Source: a virus. Taken from it: a stretch of 41,554 nucleotides of DNA. The stretch is from the IMG/VR virus record IMGVR_UViG_3300033047_000019, positions 1 to 41,554 of that record, one strand, 5' to 3'. A model generated the notes under the pieces. It was not told where the DNA came from, did no database searches, and saw nothing but the letters and a program-made list of their open reading frames with translations. The position numbers were made by a program, and so were the translations under genes. Shown here one piece after another: positions 24,246 through 32,391 of the stretch (within the stretch, counting starts at the first letter, position 1; each line of letters starts with the position of its first letter).

Positions 24246-24710
24246 TCAGCGTGATTTAAAGTCCGTAGCGTGCCAGCCATATTCCGACATTGACAGCTTA
24301 CGGTTCATAGCACTCTCTAAAACCTTCTTCTTAACTTGGCCAGAGGGCGTAAGGCTACCGGGATCTTTAATCTTATTTGCAGCGGCAATGACCATTGCAG
24401 GAGAGATGGCAGGGAGTTCAGGAGCGGCTTCAACCACAGGCGCAGAAGTAGCCTGGGACACGGCGGGTGCAGCGGCAGGTTCGGACGGGGCGGCATTTAC
24501 GCCCTTCACCGGCTTGGTTTTATTCTTTTTTTTGGACTTTTTCTTCTTGGACTTCTTTGGTTTATCACCATCGAGGATCTCTATGCAGTATAGACCACCA
24601 TTGAACCTCTTATCTTTAGTCGCAAAAATGGCCCCGCCTGGTTGGTCGGGACCATAAAATTGATTATCTGGCATATAGCTTTTTTTTGTGACGTTAAAAC
24701 GACGGGTCAT
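24246..24710 (-). CDS. Hypothetical head-region protein with Lys-rich linker, 154 aa
   Basis: The first 50 residues contain NQFYGPDQPGGAIFATKDKR, a compact segment. A strongly basic run follows (KPKKSKKKKSKKKNKTKPVK), then an Ala/Pro-rich linker and a helical C-terminus (ESAMNRKLSMSEYGWHATDF). The basic tract could contact DNA or RNA. Not recognised as a named family. The ribosome site GGAG (24719-24716) lies in the 3' arm of a perfect hairpin (24715-24738). It is the last gene before the terminator, between cement and tail genes. Confidence 0.7.
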   Translation of the reverse strand: MTRRFNVTKKSYMPDNQFYGPDQPGGAIFATKDKRFNGGLYCIEILDGDKPKKSKKKKSKKKNKTKPVKGVNAAPSEPAAAPAVSQATSAPVVEAAPELPAISPAMVIAAANKIKDPGSLTPSGQVKKKVLESAMNRKLSMSEYGWHATDFKSR

Positions 24711-24714
24711 AGGG

Positions 24715-24738
24715 GCTCCATAAAGTTATTTATGGAGC
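24715..24738 (-). promoter_or_regulatory. Perfect hairpin covering the ribosome site of the next gene
   Basis: GCTCCATAAA and TTTATGGAGC form a 10-bp perfect stem with a 4-nt loop. The GGAG in the 3' arm is the Shine-Dalgarno for the ATG at 24710-24708. Folded mRNA should translate this gene less than the cement protein upstream. The stem may also protect the 3' end of capsid mRNA. Confidence 0.7.
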
Positions 24739-24745
24739 AGGCTTA

Positions 24746-25177
24746 CTAAACCACGTAGTTATTGTCAACTGTAACCTTCTGGCCAACATTTGGAGTGATG
24801 AAAGCATCAATCGTACCACCGCCTGTCATTGTGCCGACAACCGTATAGCGAACACCGAGATAGCGAAGATAGTCGTCGCTATTTGGCAAGGCAATCGTGC
24901 CAACCAATGTATTTGCAGTGAGGTTAGCGGTAATAACCGTACCTGCGCTGCCAATAACAACCGGAGACGTTAGAGCGGCGGAAGCCGATGTAATAACTTC
25001 AAGAGCAATTGAAGTACCCCCTGCGAACACTAAGCCCACTCGGAATGCAATTTGCAAATTCGGTTGTGCATTGCCTACCGGAAGCCCCGCTGCGCCAAGG
25101 TCAATGGTATTTTCACTTACCGCAGTTGTTGTGACAACCTGTGCAGTGGAAAGTTCTTCGTTTAAGTTCAATAGCAT
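24746..25177 (-). CDS. Capsid cement protein, Bbp16-like
   Basis: The N-terminus (STAQVVTTTAVSENTIDLGA) followed by NLQIAFRVGLVFAGGTSIAL and a beta-rich remainder matches the Bbp16-type cement family as I know it. It directly follows the major capsid gene, as usual. 143 aa is normal. It would bind the outer capsid surface and stabilise the shell. AAGGA lies 9 nt before the ATG. Confidence 0.8.
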   Translation of the reverse strand: MLLNLNEELSTAQVVTTTAVSENTIDLGAAGLPVGNAQPNLQIAFRVGLVFAGGTSIALEVITSASAALTSPVVIGSAGTVITANLTANTLVGTIALPNSDDYLRYLGVRYTVVGTMTGGGTIDAFITPNVGQKVTVDNNYVV

Positions 25178-25211
25178 GTCTTTTTTCCTTATATAAGACG
25201 GGGTTCAAAAA

Positions 25212-26204
25212 TTAAGTAACACGCGCTTCAGTGTTCACAATGGCATCAACACGACGGAATGGTGTATCATCAATTGTCATTACACGCTTACCAGCGGCCT
25301 CAGCCATACGAATACGGACGTTGTTCACTTCAATTTGTTGCTGGCGCAAGAATGAAGAGATAGTCCGGTTGCCGTAGAACTTGGCATTGCCATCAAGAGA
25401 ATGGATGGTTTCCAACGCTTGAGCGAGCAAGTTAAACAAGTCAGCACCAGTTGCCGCATCTTTGGTTAGATCAGACACATCAATGTTACAGATCCGCACA
25501 ACATAGCGCCAATCAGGGACAGCAAAGCCGCCAGAGAACTTGAAGTGATCACGATATGCTTCATATCTGGAATTGTCAGATAATTGGACAGTTTGCTGGC
25601 CAAGGTCTTCGTGGCTAATACCCGCATTGGCAGATTGGCCTTTAGGGAAGATGCCGTGGACTTTTTTCTTACCCCAACCGATCAACCAGATTGATGTGTT
25701 ATCTGAGCCGGTGCCGCCAGCATCAATGATATTATCCGCATTAGATGCAGACAAATCATTGAAGCGGGGAGCAAGCCCGGTAAATTGTTCAGGATTGACG
25801 CTCTCGTCAGAGTAGAAGAACGCGGAAGCAAGTTGTTGCCCCATGCCTTCCATATGAGCGGTGGCTTCATCCATGCGGAATGCTTTGGTGTTGCCGTTTA
25901 GGTCCGCCTCGGCCTTGTCAGGCTCGGAGTACGCTTCTAGCATACCGATTGTGTCGGTAACTTGAGCGGTAGTAGACTTGGTTGGCTGGACGCCTTGGTA
26001 AAGTTTACGCCATGTACCGGAAGGAAGACCTGTACGCACGGTATGTCTATGTCCCGTCGGTAAGTTGCCTTCAATATATGGAATATCGTCCATGATCTCG
26101 TTGTTTTGAGAAAGCATCTCGATAATCATGGCAGGAGCGCCCTTGGGATCGGTTTTATTCGCCCAATCTAAAAGAGTGGAATAATTGGCAGCTAGCAAGG
26201 ACAT
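25212..26204 (-). CDS. Major capsid protein (Bbp17 type, HK97 fold expected)
   Basis: 330 aa. The N-terminal part (NNEIMDDIPYIEGNLPTGHR, then TGLPSGTWRKLYQGVQPTKS) and the C-terminal end (GKRVMTIDDTPFRRVDAI) are typical of this capsid family in podoviruses and siphoviruses. It is flanked by the scaffold-like gene and the cement gene, as expected for a head module. GGAG precedes the ATG by 8 nt. No protease cleavage region is evident. Confidence 0.9.
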   Translation of the reverse strand: MSLLAANYSTLLDWANKTDPKGAPAMIIEMLSQNNEIMDDIPYIEGNLPTGHRHTVRTGLPSGTWRKLYQGVQPTKSTTAQVTDTIGMLEAYSEPDKAEADLNGNTKAFRMDEATAHMEGMGQQLASAFFYSDESVNPEQFTGLAPRFNDLSASNADNIIDAGGTGSDNTSIWLIGWGKKKVHGIFPKGQSANAGISHEDLGQQTVQLSDNSRYEAYRDHFKFSGGFAVPDWRYVVRICNIDVSDLTKDAATGADLFNLLAQALETIHSLDGNAKFYGNRTISSFLRQQQIEVNNVRIRMAEAAGKRVMTIDDTPFRRVDAIVNTEARVT

Positions 26205-26939
26205 TTAGTCGTCTCCGTACAAAATATTTTCGGGCGGTCTATCACCTGTTGCGGGATTATTCCCTGTACCAAATCCGTTTGCGGTACTTTTTACAAGCAA
26301 CTGTTCGACCAGTTCAACAATGACTGCATTTGTGAGTGCAGGGGCTAGCTTTGTGGACGCACCATCCCCCAAAACACTATCAATAGAACCCATAAGAGCC
26401 TCTATTCGTGTCTCTGCTGTAATGGTTTTTCCGTCTTCGCCTTTAGTTTCCAACTTAGCGAGTTCGGCGGTTCTGGTGGTTTCAGCACGCTCTTTATTAG
26501 CGGTTGTTCCAGCTTCAGCAGTTTCTTTTTGCATATTCATTTGCAAATTAATCAAGTCTTGCACCATTTCGGGCTTTGCTTGATGTTTTGTTAAAATGTC
26601 CTGAAAACTTGTGACGAAGGGGTCGCCATCTGCAAAGGTAAATGGATTACCTTCTTCGTCTTTAATACCAAGAGCGGGGTCTACTTCAATCTTGTAGTCA
26701 GCAGCAACAAACTCCGGCGCTTCTACTTTAGGAGGCTGAGGAGCCAATGAGTTTGGAGGAACAGCGGCAGGCTCTACCGGGGCTGGTGTGGCAGGCGCGG
26801 GATCTGTGGCAGGAGCCGGTGCGGGCGGCGCGTTAGGATCCGGGGCTTGCGGGGTAACGGCAGGCGCCGCAGTTGGTGTTGGGGCGGCACTAGGAGCCGG
26901 TGTTGGTGTCGGGGTTACTGGTTCGGTCATAAGGAGCAT
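26205..26939 (-). CDS. Probable scaffolding protein with Pro/Ala/Thr-rich N-terminus
   Basis: Position between portal and major capsid genes and an acidic, helical C-terminal half (EMVQDLINLQMNMQKETAEA, then RIEALMGSIDSVLGD) fit a scaffold. The first ~70 residues are low complexity (Pro, Ala, Thr). The start is ambiguous: ATG at 26939 or 26930, neither with a clear ribosome site; both overlap the previous gene out of phase. The stop is directly followed by the capsid ATG. The role is inferred from context. Confidence 0.65.
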   Translation of the reverse strand: MLLMTEPVTPTPTPAPSAAPTPTAAPAVTPQAPDPNAPPAPAPATDPAPATPAPVEPAAVPPNSLAPQPPKVEAPEFVAADYKIEVDPALGIKDEEGNPFTFADGDPFVTSFQDILTKHQAKPEMVQDLINLQMNMQKETAEAGTTANKERAETTRTAELAKLETKGEDGKTITAETRIEALMGSIDSVLGDGASTKLAPALTNAVIVELVEQLLVKSTANGFGTGNNPATGDRPPENILYGDD

Positions 26940-27186
26940 CCATCATATCTAAAATTTCAGATGCTACTCTGCGCCGTACTTGGTTTGCTATCATGTCGTC
27001 ACGCTCATAAGACGAGCATTCTTCAAACGACATTCTGGACAACCATTCACGGATCCTGGCACCATCCTTGGTTTCCGCTATATTGAAAAATGCTGAATGT
27101 GCAAGTAAATTTGTTTCATCGGTAGTGGCTTTGACAACTGTGCGAATGTCAGAAAACTTGTTTTGGGGTCCAACTCTCTTACCCAT
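26890..27186 (-). CDS. Small head-module protein, 98 aa
   Basis: A helical charged protein (RIREWLSRMSFEECSSYERD, then NQVRRRVASEILDMM). Not confidently recognised; small proteins at this position in Bordetella-type and T7-type head modules (for example the Bbp19 group) are possible relatives. It overlaps the portal gene by 8 nt and the scaffold gene by about 50 nt in a different frame. Confidence 0.6.
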   Translation of the reverse strand: MGKRVGPQNKFSDIRTVVKATTDETNLLAHSAFFNIAETKDGARIREWLSRMSFEECSSYERDDMIANQVRRRVASEILDMMDAPYDRTSNPDTNTGS

Positions 27187-28702
27187 CGACTATATTCCTA
27201 CCTTGTCCAAGAGCCTCTTTAATGAGTTCCTGTTGCTCGTCAGGTTTTATAATAACCAACGTATTGTCGTCAAGTTTTGTTTTCATATTTTCCATTGTTG
27301 CAAACGCATCCATTGATGCAAGGGCGGTTTCGCCCCACACAGAAACAAAGGTTTGGGCCAACTGGATCGCAACTGTAACTTCTTGAGCATCACTTGCTTT
27401 TGACAACGGAGATACAAATTCAACTTCGATAACCTCCTCACCAATTTTAACAGGAGGAAGTTGCCCGCGTTTTGCAAAAACATAGGCAAATCTTTGCAGC
27501 ACAGGCAGTACAAATTCTCTATAAATACGCATACGTGACTGTTGACGACGTTGCTTTTCAGCCTTTTCATCAAGCCATTGCACAGTCGTAGGCGGAGTTT
27601 TACCAAGTTGTTCAGGTACATCCGTATGGAGAGCCCGTTTAACTTTCTTAACCAATTCCTCTTTATCAAAGAAACCCGCGCCTTGTTGATTTCTGAGAAA
27701 CTGTGTTGGCGGTTTGGTGTTCTTCTTACGTGGATATGTCCCCCCGGGAACTATGCCTTCATCAAAATTCTGAAGCCCGTCATGCTCGTAGGTGAGCGGC
27801 GGGTTCGTATCGTAGGCCAAGCCCCGTAAATGTTGGTAAGCTAACTCGTCGAGCGTTCTAGCGGCTGGCATAGCCACTTCAGCAGGCCCAGGACCCCAAG
27901 CCGAAGGTGGAGATACACGCCACCGAGTAGCAATAACCGTAGCGGGCTGGCTATCGCTATCAGTTTGTAAAGTAATCTTGTTATCGACAACAACCGTCCA
28001 GACCCAGTTCATGCCATCCTTTTCCCAATTACGGGTGTTGCCCTGGACAACGTTGAACATGTCAGTAGGCTTGGCTTGTTGCCAGCGTGTTATTTCACTG
28101 TAATTTGCCTTATCACCAAAAATCCGCGTGATGTGTTGCTTTTGCATCTCGCATTCAAACCAGCGGCCATCGAGGTCGTTACTTGGCCCGCGCTCCATTA
28201 AAAGAGCATTCATTAAAACAGGATAGGTACGGATAGGCTTCTTTATACTTTGGACAAGCGGAATGGAAATGCCCATTGCTCCACCAGCGAGGTCTACGAA
28301 CAACTCTTGAGCCATTTCATAGAAATCCGTACCGCGTATCAGTTCATATAGTCGTTTCTCATAAGCTTTAAGCGCATCAATACCTTGTTGGGCATCAGTA
28401 GAGGAGCCAAATTCTGTCATAAGCTTGGCTTTTACCCATTCTTTATACTGAGGCACGAAGAAATCAGACTGCACAGCGGCAAAATCAAGCACTTCTTCCT
28501 GTAAGGTATTGTCCATTATATCACCCTGATCATCATTTGATTGATCAGCACGCTTGGTGGTTCCTACTTTTTGACGGGTAGGCTCTACAAATCCGTAAAA
28601 TTCGTTAATTCTATCAACATGTTTGTCTCTGTCTTGCCGAGCAAGCGCAATTCTACCGAGGTAAGCGGTATCACGCTCATGCTTGTTTGTCGGTTCGGGC
28701 AT
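27179..28702 (-). CDS. Portal / head-tail connector protein (T7 gp8 type)
   Basis: 507 aa, close to T7 gp8 (536). Family segments are visible: an N-terminal EFYGFVEPTRQ, then ATRWRVSPPSAWGPGPAEVA followed by MPAARTLDELAYQHLRGLA, which corresponds to the conserved stem/clip region. The C-terminal part has a long helix with QSRMRIYREFVLPVLQRFAY. It forms the dodecameric vertex through which DNA is packaged. It is joined to the previous gene by a TAATG overlap. Confidence 0.9.
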   Translation of the reverse strand: MPEPTNKHERDTAYLGRIALARQDRDKHVDRINEFYGFVEPTRQKVGTTKRADQSNDDQGDIMDNTLQEEVLDFAAVQSDFFVPQYKEWVKAKLMTEFGSSTDAQQGIDALKAYEKRLYELIRGTDFYEMAQELFVDLAGGAMGISIPLVQSIKKPIRTYPVLMNALLMERGPSNDLDGRWFECEMQKQHITRIFGDKANYSEITRWQQAKPTDMFNVVQGNTRNWEKDGMNWVWTVVVDNKITLQTDSDSQPATVIATRWRVSPPSAWGPGPAEVAMPAARTLDELAYQHLRGLAYDTNPPLTYEHDGLQNFDEGIVPGGTYPRKKNTKPPTQFLRNQQGAGFFDKEELVKKVKRALHTDVPEQLGKTPPTTVQWLDEKAEKQRRQQSRMRIYREFVLPVLQRFAYVFAKRGQLPPVKIGEEVIEVEFVSPLSKASDAQEVTVAIQLAQTFVSVWGETALASMDAFATMENMKTKLDDNTLVIIKPDEQQELIKEALGQGRNIVDG

Positions 28703-28983
28703 TAGTTAAGAGCCAAACTTGTGTTTAGAGGATTACGCCCACCTGAAAACGCAGACGAAATACCGGAAGTTTGAAAAAGGCCGGATAAATTAGGCGGAAC
28801 AAGAGACTGTGCGGCCGAAGATGGGCCGCCTAAGCGCCCAAATTGACGCACAATTTGTCGGGTATCTTGTGCAGCTTTAGTACCCGCTTCTTCCAACCGA
28901 CCTGTCTCAGCGCGCTTTTCAGCCAACTCACGTCTGGCTTTTGTTTCCGGATCTTCTACAGGGGGTTTTACTTTGAAACTCAT
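28702..28983 (-). CDS. Hypothetical portal-adjacent protein, 93 aa
   Basis: Pro/charged N-terminus (KPPVEDPETKARRELAEKRA), helical middle and Gly/Ser-rich C-terminus (GLFQTSGISSAFSGGRNPLN). Small proteins of this make-up are common just upstream of podovirus portal genes, often as virion or assembly proteins of unknown role. It is coupled to both neighbours (ATGA and TAATG). Confidence 0.65.
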   Translation of the reverse strand: MSFKVKPPVEDPETKARRELAEKRAETGRLEEAGTKAAQDTRQIVRQFGRLGGPSSAAQSLVPPNLSGLFQTSGISSAFSGGRNPLNTSLALN

Positions 28984-29405
28984 GGCTTAATCGTCCTAAC
29001 TTTGGCGTTATTTCGCTCTAAAATCTTGATTAAACCCCTCGGAGTACACGCACTGCCCTTAAGCCCAATGATGCGTAGGACAACACTTGAGCATGTTTGT
29101 AGCAGCCGGCCAGAGTAAACCGAGCCTTCTTCAGCAGCAACAGTATAAATCTTTGTACCGACGGCTTCAATTGTGTCCAGGTAGGCGTCCATGTCAGGAT
29201 TATCAAGCATCATAATGGCGGTTTTGTTGTGGAGAGGATCTACAATAACCCACTTATCGTACTTCAACAGATAGGCATATGCGAAAACGTGACGAGCCCA
29301 CGACGGAGAGAAAATATCAAACCAGTGACGGAAGGGCCTACCTACGAAAACGACGTGCCAGTAGGACGGCGTTACCAGGCTTTCATATTCTTGGTTATTA
29401 TCCAT
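28980..29405 (-). CDS. Terminase-adjacent phage protein of unknown function, 141 aa
   Basis: The pattern of an aromatic N-terminus, RHVFAYAYLLKYDKWVIVDP and a C-terminal LLQTCSSVVLRIIGLKGSAC with TPRGLIKIL recalls a conserved protein often next to terminase genes in proteobacterial phages. In those relatives the Cys and the TPRxL element are conserved, which hints at a papain- or NlpC-like fold. The order Cys after His is unusual for a classical protease, so no activity is claimed. It overlaps terL by TAATG. Confidence 0.65.
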   Translation of the reverse strand: MDNNQEYESLVTPSYWHVVFVGRPFRHWFDIFSPSWARHVFAYAYLLKYDKWVIVDPLHNKTAIMMLDNPDMDAYLDTIEAVGTKIYTVAAEEGSVYSGRLLQTCSSVVLRIIGLKGSACTPRGLIKILERNNAKVRTIKP

Positions 29406-30991
29406 TACCTACGACGCATAAACATTGAAGCCCGCTTTGTAAAGATATTTGCTCGACCTTGGGGAACATGGTTTGTCACAGTGGCCATTGCAGGGTTTTC
29501 AACAATCTTATGATCCTCTCCACCGCCCCACCAAGCATATTCAGCACTTTCCACCACGTCAGCATATTTTGAGAGCTTATCTAGGACATTATGCGTAACA
29601 TTTGTGCCAGACCGCCGAGTTTGCTTCATCACAGCGCCCCCGTCCATGCCATCAATAAAGAACGGCATACGCTCTCGGCACAGAAGTAGTCTAGGAGTGG
29701 CCTGTTCGCTTGCTGAGACGAGTTTGGTCCCAATCTGCATCCGGAGGCTCGGGCTGTCTTTTGGCTCTGGACTGTCAAATTCGAGGCCCAGTTCACCAAT
29801 AATTTTATAGTATGTGTCTTCTTCAGACGTATGGGCAACGCTCCCGAACGGATCTCCCCAACACACTACACCAGTCTCTCTATACCACGGAAATCTTGTC
29901 GAAAGTATATAAAGCATTTTCTTACCGACCTTCTCAGCAGAATTAAGGTCAGGATTGTCCCTACAGATGATTTCATCAAACCCCCGCCACTGGCCATTCA
30001 CCTGTTGCCAGAAGGTTGCCGCTCCGTTGAAGCCGGGGTCATACCCAATGATAGGAACAACGTCTGTGACCGGCTCTAAGCGTGCTGAGGAGACATTCCA
30101 ATCTCTTTTGAACTTAGGGTAGCGAGGCTTCCCGCGCTTCACCTGCACCGTTAAATTCATCAGGTCGCGTTTAATATCGTCAATGTCGCCGGTTTTGGTC
30201 ATATCCAGTATCGTCTTCTTCTTCTGATAAGGCAAATTCTCTATTTCGGGGTTAATTTCAAAATCTGTAATATCACCATTATCGTTATATATAGCACGAA
30301 CAGCAGGCGGCTGCACGAAAAACTCCCAATCATCCGGCTTATTATGTTTCCTCTTTTCATCAAAGGTCCAATCAGCGGGAAATGGAATGTCACCACGCAT
30401 ATAAGAAACCCAATGGTCGTTTACCGGCGGCGCATTCATGTCCATATGGATACGTTTTTCTCTGTCATACGACGGATTATCAACTTCAGCAGGGTATCTT
30501 CCCGTTCTTTGGCGCACAGCAAGGAAGAATTTTAGCGTACAATATTGTCCCTCATTGACATAGGCACTTGTGTACTCGGTCGACCGCAGTTTCCGTAAAG
30601 ACGCATCACTATCATCTTCAAACGCGAAAAACTCCACCTCCATCTCAACGTCAAGAAACCGTAAAGTGTGAATAGCCGGCATTTTGCCAACAGGAGAGCC
30701 ATATATCTCTTTGGGGAAGATTGTTTGCCATGTCCGCATTATCCCCCGTTTAAGTTCCTGATCAGTTGTTCGGGTAACAATGAAGCGAGAGCGCCTTATG
30801 CCATCCAGACCTCTTGGCATCAAACACGCTTGCTTATACATCTCCAAGCAGCCCCACACCGTCTTACCGCTCTCTACAGGCCCCTGGACAACCTTTACAG
30901 GCACAGAGGACAACAAAGCCTTCTGAAGCGTAGGAGCGTGTCCTAGCCCCCAAATTCTACTCATAGTAAGTGAAATAGAGCCAACATCCAC
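29405..30991 (-). CDS. terL: Terminase large subunit
   Basis: The ATPase domain has Walker A GPVESGKT at 37-44 and the Walker B-like AYVNEGQ at about 142. The nuclease domain starts with IGYDPGFNGAA and carries VCWGDPFG, with conserved Asp residues of an RNase H-like fold. It packages DNA into the prohead through the portal. The start is uncertain: a GTG at 30991 adds nine residues to an ATG at 30964, and neither has a strong ribosome site. It is first in the long minus-strand structural run, after the terminator at 31075-31112. Confidence 0.95.
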   Translation of the reverse strand: MDVGSISLTMSRIWGLGHAPTLQKALLSSVPVKVVQGPVESGKTVWGCLEMYKQACLMPRGLDGIRRSRFIVTRTTDQELKRGIMRTWQTIFPKEIYGSPVGKMPAIHTLRFLDVEMEVEFFAFEDDSDASLRKLRSTEYTSAYVNEGQYCTLKFFLAVRQRTGRYPAEVDNPSYDREKRIHMDMNAPPVNDHWVSYMRGDIPFPADWTFDEKRKHNKPDDWEFFVQPPAVRAIYNDNGDITDFEINPEIENLPYQKKKTILDMTKTGDIDDIKRDLMNLTVQVKRGKPRYPKFKRDWNVSSARLEPVTDVVPIIGYDPGFNGAATFWQQVNGQWRGFDEIICRDNPDLNSAEKVGKKMLYILSTRFPWYRETGVVCWGDPFGSVAHTSEEDTYYKIIGELGLEFDSPEPKDSPSLRMQIGTKLVSASEQATPRLLLCRERMPFFIDGMDGGAVMKQTRRSGTNVTHNVLDKLSKYADVVESAEYAWWGGGEDHKIVENPAMATVTNHVPQGRANIFTKRASMFMRRR

Positions 30992-31074
30992 CCCACCAAC
31001 TCAAAAGAAGAACCAAAAAAACTAAATCAAATGTATTTTCCATTCACGTCTATAGGCACACCAAAGAGCAAATG

Positions 31075-31112
31075 TCAAAAAGAACCCCGATTGCGTTTGA
31101 GAGCAACCGGGG
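31075..31112 (-). terminator. Terminator upstream of terL
   Basis: On the minus strand CCCCGGTTGC pairs with GCAATCGGGG (one mismatch, 8-nt loop) and is followed by TTCTTTTTG. It separates the small genes at 31.2-32.2 kb from terL. A second inverted repeat (CAGAAGG/CCTTCTG, 31122-31152) lies just before it. The 216-bp gap (30992-31207) also holds weak short open frames on both strands that I do not call as genes. Confidence 0.65.
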
Positions 31113-31207
31113 CAAAGGCTTCAGAAGGAAATAATGGGGTCAAAACCTTCTGGAATGGTATTTCGGAGGAAACACCTAAATCTGTAATACGCATTCAAAG
31201 CGCTAAG

Positions 31208-31438
31208 TCAATCACCTGAAATGTTTTTGTAAGCCTCAGCGGCGCCAAAACTAAACAGAGCTCCCGCAGTCAAACCCTTCTCTACAGACACAATGGTTTG
31301 AATATCACCTTCATCAAGATACGCCACAACAAAGTCTGTAATTTGTCCGGCTTCATACTGGTCAGCCAATATCCGTAGATCACCAGCAATATCCCTATCA
31401 TCATTCTTCCCATTTGCAGGAAGGTCAATTACAGGCAT
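31208..31438 (-). CDS. Hypothetical protein, 76 aa
   Basis: Started at the ATG at 31438, which overlaps the stop of the (FG)9 gene (TAATG). The longer frame to 31549 would put a Phe-Trp dipeptide repeat in front and uses a TTG start; I reject it. The protein (DRDIAGDLRILADQYEAGQI, then FVVAYLDEGDIQTIVSVEKG) has the look of a small alpha/beta phage protein of unknown role. Confidence 0.7.
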   Translation of the reverse strand: MPVIDLPANGKNDDRDIAGDLRILADQYEAGQITDFVVAYLDEGDIQTIVSVEKGLTAGALFSFGAAEAYKNISGD

Positions 31439-31584
31439 TAGAAATAGTCCATAGCTGCTGACAATATACCAATGGCCAGGCACCCACACCCAAAACCAAA
31501 ACCAAAACCAAAACCAAAACCAAAACCAAAACCAAAACCAAACTGCCAACCCATCCGGAATATCTTATCTTCAGCCGTTCTCAT
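31438..31584 (-). CDS. 48-aa microprotein with (FG)9 repeat and hydrophobic C-terminus
   Basis: The frame starts at 31584 with ATG overlapping the previous stop (TAATG) and ends at 31438 in another TAATG. Both couplings favour this frame over the Phe-Trp one. It reads MRTAEDKIFRMGWQ, then Phe-Gly nine times, then CGCLAIGILSAAMDYF. The Gly-rich hydrophobic end could insert in a membrane. The repeat DNA is a perfect hexamer array (31490-31537), so unit gain or loss changes length without shifting the frame. Function unknown. Confidence 0.65.
   Translation of the reverse strand: MRTAEDKIFRMGWQFGFGFGFGFGFGFGFGFGCGCLAIGILSAAMDYF
31490..31537. repeat. Perfect (CCAAAA)8 hexanucleotide array
   Basis: Eight exact copies of CCAAAA on the plus strand (TTTTGG on the minus), followed by a partial copy. 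It encodes the FG dipeptides of the 31438-31584 gene. Such perfect arrays are prone to slippage in replication. Confidence 0.97.
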
Positions 31585-31754
31585 TATGCCGTCTTCGCAA
31601 AATCACCGGAATGGAGGGCGCCGCAAAGAATAGGGTCGGCGTACTCTCCCGTTAAAGCAAACTCTGCAAGTTGGATAGCAACCTGAAGATCGCCACCAGC
31701 CAATTCCAAACACCGAAGCCTCACAGCCACAAAATTAGTATCAACACTTTCCAT
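31584..31754 (-). CDS. Hypothetical protein, 56 aa
   Basis: Start taken at the second ATG (31754, MESVDTNFVAVRLRCLELAG) because GGAG stands 7 nt upstream; the first ATG is at 31766. The segment GDLQVAIQLAEFALTG suggests a small helical protein. Not recognised. It is the first of three small genes chained by TAATG overlaps. Confidence 0.65.
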   Translation of the reverse strand: MESVDTNFVAVRLRCLELAGGDLQVAIQLAEFALTGEYADPILCGALHSGDFAKTA

Positions 31755-31877
31755 TATAATCTCCATATTTTGTTTTAATTACGGCGGGTGAGCCATCTTC
31801 CCGCGCCGCTCAGGTCAAAAAAGGCTATCAGGAACCCCGGGCGCTCAAAAATATAAACATAAATCAGGAAGAATGTA

Positions 31878-31908
31878 AAGCGGGCCAGTGTTTTATGCTA
31901 GCCCGCTT
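31878..31908 (-). terminator. Terminator after the gene at 31915
   Basis: AAGCGGGC and GCCCGCTT form a perfect 8-bp stem with a 15-nt loop directly after the stop of the 101-aa gene. On the minus strand the following TTTACATTC is a modest T-tract; on the plus strand ATTTTGTT follows. Confidence 0.55.
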
Positions 31909-31914
31909 ATTTTG

Positions 31915-32220
31915 TTAAATTGCTACAAGCTTGCGGGCTTGAACCCCGTCATGATCCTTAGCCTCTTGAATGCGTACACCAGGCACAAAGGTAACAGCTT
32001 CAGCTACCACATCGTTTAAATCGTTATTACGCTGTTGCGTAGTTATTTGAACGACACAGCCAACACCCTCAATTTCCATTGCCTTGGTTGACTTCATCCA
32101 GCCTTCTTTTTGAGAAGACGCCTTGCTAAGTAATTTAAACATGGAGCCATCGCCCCAAAACTTAACATCAGAGACATTTTTTGTAACGGTGTCTGTGTCC
32201 GTATTTCCTAGAGTTTTCAT
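31915..32220 (-). CDS. Conserved phage hypothetical, 101 aa
   Basis: KAMEIEGVGCVVQITTQQRN followed by VVAEAVTFVPGVRI is a pattern I have seen in small phage proteins of unknown role. AAAGGT lies 8 nt before the ATG. The gene stands alone: a terminator follows and a leader of over 150 nt precedes it, with a short GGTGA/TCACC hairpin in the leader. This suggests its own promoter. Confidence 0.7.
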   Translation of the reverse strand: MKTLGNTDTDTVTKNVSDVKFWGDGSMFKLLSKASSQKEGWMKSTKAMEIEGVGCVVQITTQQRNNDLNDVVAEAVTFVPGVRIQEAKDHDGVQARKLVAI

Positions 32221-32391
32221 TGGATTTTACCTTTGAATGGTGAATAGCGTCACCTCGCACAACTCAATTTTATGAGTGTTCTGTAATATAAGTGCCGGAA
32301 CTTCTGTTGCTAGGCATCCGGCCTCCCCGACATTCACCTAAGCGGCAATTGTCATTGTGATGCTCGAAGCATCGTTATCGTTGACAGTTAA

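Noticed and set aside
31031-31219. 62-aa plus-strand frame and a 39-aa minus-strand frame between terL and the small genes
   Set aside because: They overlap each other on opposite strands and run through the terminator hairpin. Neither has a good ribosome site.
31490-31537. CCAAAA array as a telomere-like or hairpin-end repeat
   Set aside because: It is internal, only 48 bp, and coding; the genome appears circular or permuted.
31208-31549. Longer frame giving a Phe-Trp repeat at the start of the 76-aa protein
   Set aside because: It needs a TTG start inside the hexamer array's flank. The ATG at 31438 overlaps the previous stop (TAATG), and the FG frame is coupled at both ends.
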